Part shown: positions 6,613 to 8,786 of the stretch, piece by piece
How positions within the stretch are numbered: position 1 is the first letter of the stretch
How the letters are laid out: each line of letters starts with the position of its first letter
Assembly: GCA_030634425.1 (NCBI GenBank)
Contig: DAOWAU010000023.1
Coordinates: forward strand, 1 to 8,786
Direction: 5' to 3'
DNA: 8,786 nt
Origin: Dehalococcoidia bacterium
GTDB lineage: Bacteria > Chloroflexota > Dehalococcoidia > Dehalococcoidales > E44-bin46
Position numbers and translations under genes: made by a program
Notes under the pieces: generated by a model
Database searches by the model: none
What the model was told of the DNA's origin: nothing
Seen by the model: only the letters and a program-made list of their open reading frames with translations

Positions 6613-7887
6613 CTGAAAATACTGGTTGTTGGTGGTGGGGCTAGGGAACACACCTTGGTCTGGAAGCTAGCCCAGAGTCCCAAGGTGAAGGAGATTTACG
6701 TCGCCCCGGGTAATGCCGGCACCGCTCAGCTTGGCCATAATCTGGATATCGAACCTGCCGATATAGAGTCGCTGGCTAAAACAGCCCGAGAACAGGGCAT
6801 CGAGCTTATCATTGTCGGACCGGAGGCGCCTCTGGCCGATGGCATTGTTGACCGCTTTCAAAGTATGGACATTCCTATCTTTGGCCCCACTAAATCGGCT
6901 ACCGAAATTGAATCGAGCAAGGTATTTGCCAAGGAACTGATGCTAAAATACGGTATCCCCTGTGCCAACAGCGCCAGCTTTTCTGGTTATAGCGAGGCAA
7001 AAGAGTATATCCAGCAGCAGACACCGCCTATGGTAGTTAAGGCAGATGGGCTAGCTGCGGGCAAGGGGGTAATTGTAGCCGATTCCATATCGCAAGCCCT
7101 GGATGCGCTGGGCAACATTATGGAAGCCAAAGCCTTTGGCACCGCTGGTGATAAGGTGCTCGTCGAGGAATGCCTATGCGGAGAGGAGATGAGTTGTTTT
7201 GCCTTTGCCGATGGCAAGACTGTTGTCCCTATGGTCTCAGCTTGCGATTATAAGCCAGTATTTGATGGAGACCGGGGTCCCAATACCGGCGGCATGGGTA
7301 GTTACAGTCCACCTCACTTTCTTACCTCGGCGCTGTCGGAAACAATAAAGGAGACTATTCTCGAACCAGCAGTGAAGGCTATGGCTCAGGAGGAAAGACC
7401 TTATCAGGGCGTCCTTTACGGTGGTCTAATGATTACCAATGATAGCCCAAAGGCGCTGGAGTTTAATGCCCGGTTTGGTGACCCAGAGGCTCAGGTTACC
7501 CTGCCGCTGCTCAAAACCGACCTGGTGGATATTATCCTGGCAATAATCGGAGGTAGCCTTGACCGGATGGATATAGAGTGGAGCGATGATGCCTGCGTTG
7601 GGGTGGTAATGGCATCAGCGGGATACCCCGGCAGTTATAAAACGGGCTTCCCCATTAGCGGGTTAGATAATCTAGATAAAGACATCGTGGTATTTCATGC
7701 CGGAACCAAGGTCTTGGCAGGAAAGGTATTGACTAATGGGGGACGGGTGCTTACTGTGGTTGCCACCGGCGGAACCATCGCCGAAGCCAGAGAGAAGGTT
7801 TATAATAACATCACCCGAATTCACTTTGAGGGGTGTCATTATCGGAAGGATATTGCTGAGATAAAGGCAAGGACAAAAGGGGTATAA
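6613..7887 (+). CDS. purD: Phosphoribosylamine-glycine ligase (GAR synthetase), probable CTG start
   Basis: PurD is the ATP-grasp enzyme that joins glycine to phosphoribosylamine, the second step of de novo purine synthesis. Numbering from the CTG (424 residues, normal length), the N-domain starts KILVVGGGAREH (2-13) and has GPEAPLADGIVD (69-80). The ATP-grasp region has FGPTKSATEIESSK (90-103), VKADGLAAGKGV (142-153) and GPNTGGMGSYSP (222-233). The metal- and ATP-binding segment EFNARFGDPEAQ is at 283-294. The frame is open to a GTG at 6577, which would overlap guaA by 10 bases and add 12 residues with no family counterpart and no ribosome site. The CTG has a perfect Shine-Dalgarno sequence at proper distance and places Lys2 where most PurD proteins have MK. 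I therefore infer initiation at CTG. It follows guaA by 26 bases. Confidence 0.94.
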   Translation: MKILVVGGGAREHTLVWKLAQSPKVKEIYVAPGNAGTAQLGHNLDIEPADIESLAKTAREQGIELIIVGPEAPLADGIVDRFQSMDIPIFGPTKSATEIESSKVFAKELMLKYGIPCANSASFSGYSEAKEYIQQQTPPMVVKADGLAAGKGVIVADSISQALDALGNIMEAKAFGTAGDKVLVEECLCGEEMSCFAFADGKTVVPMVSACDYKPVFDGDRGPNTGGMGSYSPPHFLTSALSETIKETILEPAVKAMAQEERPYQGVLYGGLMITNDSPKALEFNARFGDPEAQVTLPLLKTDLVDIILAIIGGSLDRMDIEWSDDACVGVVMASAGYPGSYKTGFPISGLDNLDKDIVVFHAGTKVLAGKVLTNGGRVLTVVATGGTIAEAREKVYNNITRIHFEGCHYRKDIAEIKARTKGV

Positions 7888-7924
7888 TTGAAGGGGGAAA
7901 GAGAATAAAGGAGGTGAGGTAGAT

Positions 7925-8389
7925 ATGCCATTAGTTGCTGTAGTTATGGGTAGTAAATCAGATGATGAAGCGGTGCGGCCAGCGGCGGAGATATTACGGA
8001 GGCTTGGTATTGATTATGAGTTCTCCGTGCTCTCAGCCCATCGCACTCCAGAGAGAGTGAGAGAGTATGGGTTGTCTGCCCAAAAACGAGGGATTGAAGT
8101 TATAATCGCTGCTGCCGGTGGGGCAGCCCATCTCGCCGGGGTTCTGGCTAGCTGGACTACGCTACCTGTTATCGGTGTACCCTTGGCTAGTAGTGAATTA
8201 AAGGGTATTGATGCCCTCTACTCCGTAGCCCAGATGCCAGCGGGAGTACCTGTAGCCTGCATGGCTGTCGGCACCGCTGGGGCTAAAAATGCCGCCTATC
8301 TGGCTGCCGAAATTTTAGGCTTGAAGCATGGCGAGATAAGAAAGGCCTATGAAAAGTATAGAAGGGACCTGCAAGGAAGCAAGAAATGA
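7925..8389 (+). CDS. purE: N5-carboxyaminoimidazole ribonucleotide mutase (PurE, class I type)
   Basis: This 154-residue protein is PurE, which converts N5-CAIR to CAIR in de novo purine synthesis. Visible motifs are VVMGSKSDDEAV (6-17), SAHRTPERV (37-45) with the catalytic His39, AAAGGAAHLAGVLAS (62-76), LPVIGVPLASS (80-90) and GVPVACMAVGTAGAKNAAYLAAEIL (107-131, family pattern). The length and motif order are those of the bacterial class I mutase, which in known systems works with PurK. No purK is in the window, so either it lies elsewhere or the enzyme works as an AIR carboxylase; the sequence alone does not settle this. The ATG at 7925 is preceded by AAAGGAGGTGA (7907-7917), an excellent ribosome site. 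It lies 37 bases after purD and its stop overlaps the purB start. Confidence 0.95.
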   Translation: MPLVAVVMGSKSDDEAVRPAAEILRRLGIDYEFSVLSAHRTPERVREYGLSAQKRGIEVIIAAAGGAAHLAGVLASWTTLPVIGVPLASSELKGIDALYSVAQMPAGVPVACMAVGTAGAKNAAYLAAEILGLKHGEIRKAYEKYRRDLQGSKK

Positions 8390-8786
8390 TTGAGCGATAT
8401 ACTAGACCCAAAATGAAAAGGGTGTGGTCGGACGAGAGCAAGTTTGCCAAGTGGCTTGAGGTAGAGATTGCTGTCTGTGAGGCATGGGCTGAATTAGATG
8501 TCATTCCCAGAGAGGATGTGCCCAAGATAAAGATGGCTCGTGTTAACCTTAAGCGCATGGGAGAGATTCTCAAAGAAACCCATCACGATATGACTGCCTT
8601 CCTTGGCGCTGTATCAGAGAGCCTGGGTGATGAATCACGCTTCATTCATCTTGGTCTTACTTCTTCTGATGTAATAGATACCGCTCTCAGCTTGCAACTG
8701 GTTGAGGCTAGCGAGAGACTTATTCAAGATGTAAAAGAACTCATCTCAGTATTGGCCCAACAGGCAATAAAACATAAATATACAGC
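8386..8786 (+). CDS. purB: Adenylosuccinate lyase, 3' part outside window
   Basis: The first 133 residues of PurB are present. The enzyme cleaves SAICAR to AICAR in IMP synthesis and adenylosuccinate to AMP. The protein starts MIERYTRPKMKRVWSDESKF, a typical start for the bacterial family. It shows KETHHDMTAFL (63-73) with the conserved His pair 66-67, and FIHLGLTSSDVIDTALSLQL (86-105), the substrate-binding TSSD segment of the fumarase/aspartase superfamily. The ATG overlaps the purE stop as ATGA, and AAGGA lies about eight bases upstream in the purE 3' end, so translation is probably coupled. The catalytic Ser loop and signature sequence would lie beyond the right edge. The visible part is intact. 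Confidence 0.94.
   Translation, partial: MIERYTRPKMKRVWSDESKFAKWLEVEIAVCEAWAELDVIPREDVPKIKMARVNLKRMGEILKETHHDMTAFLGAVSESLGDESRFIHLGLTSSDVIDTALSLQLVEASERLIQDVKELISVLAQQAIKHKYT

Noticed and set aside
7883..7888. A perfect TATAAT at the end of purD, which could suggest an internal promoter for purE
   Set aside because: No -35-like hexamer lies 16-18 bases upstream (GATAAA at 17), and the sequence is part of the last purD codons and stop; the purD-purE gap is typical of an operon.

Overview
The window is ordinary bacterial chromosome, densely packed, of moderate GC content (roughly half, by eye) and entirely housekeeping in content. I see no mobile element, CRISPR array, tRNA or rRNA. The organism cannot be fixed from the sequence. 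Strong Shine-Dalgarno sites, short intergenic gaps and a tsaC-rpiB pair (as in the Bacillus ywlC...ywlF neighbourhood) suit a Gram-positive-like or Chloroflexota-type bacterium. Dehalococcoidia is my best guess, held weakly.

Left half, minus strand (transcribed right to left): tsaC (4830-4189), rpiB (4186-3752), then a 128-base gap, then ilvD (3623-1956), ilvB (1944-220) and the first 66 codons of ilvN (198-1, running off the left edge). ilvD-ilvB-ilvN are spaced by 11 and 21 bases and are clearly one operon for branched-chain amino acid synthesis: acetohydroxyacid synthase large and small subunits plus dihydroxyacid dehydratase. tsaC (tRNA t6A synthesis) and rpiB (pentose phosphate interconversion) are 2 bases apart and probably co-transcribed.

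Right half, plus strand: guaA (GMP synthase), purD (GAR synthetase), purE (N5-CAIR mutase) and the first 133 codons of purB (adenylosuccinate lyase, running off the right edge). guaA, if the GTG start is discounted, is followed after 26 bases by purD; purD-purE are 37 bases apart; purE-purB overlap as ATGA. This is a purine-synthesis operon, divergent from tsaC. The two units share a short region around 4831-4903 with possible back-to-back promoters.

The most interesting stretch is the rpiB-ilvD gap. On the minus strand it holds a sigma70-type promoter, a 20-codon reading frame very rich in Leu and Val codons, and a perfect 7-bp GC-rich hairpin followed by five T, all just ahead of ilvD. Together these look like a transcription attenuator for branched-chain amino acid genes, although the base composition of the stretch makes chance a real alternative. 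A second point is purD, whose best-supported start is a CTG codon placed 7 bases after a perfect Shine-Dalgarno sequence. A third is guaA, whose frame stays open about 40-50 codons upstream of where the family normally begins.
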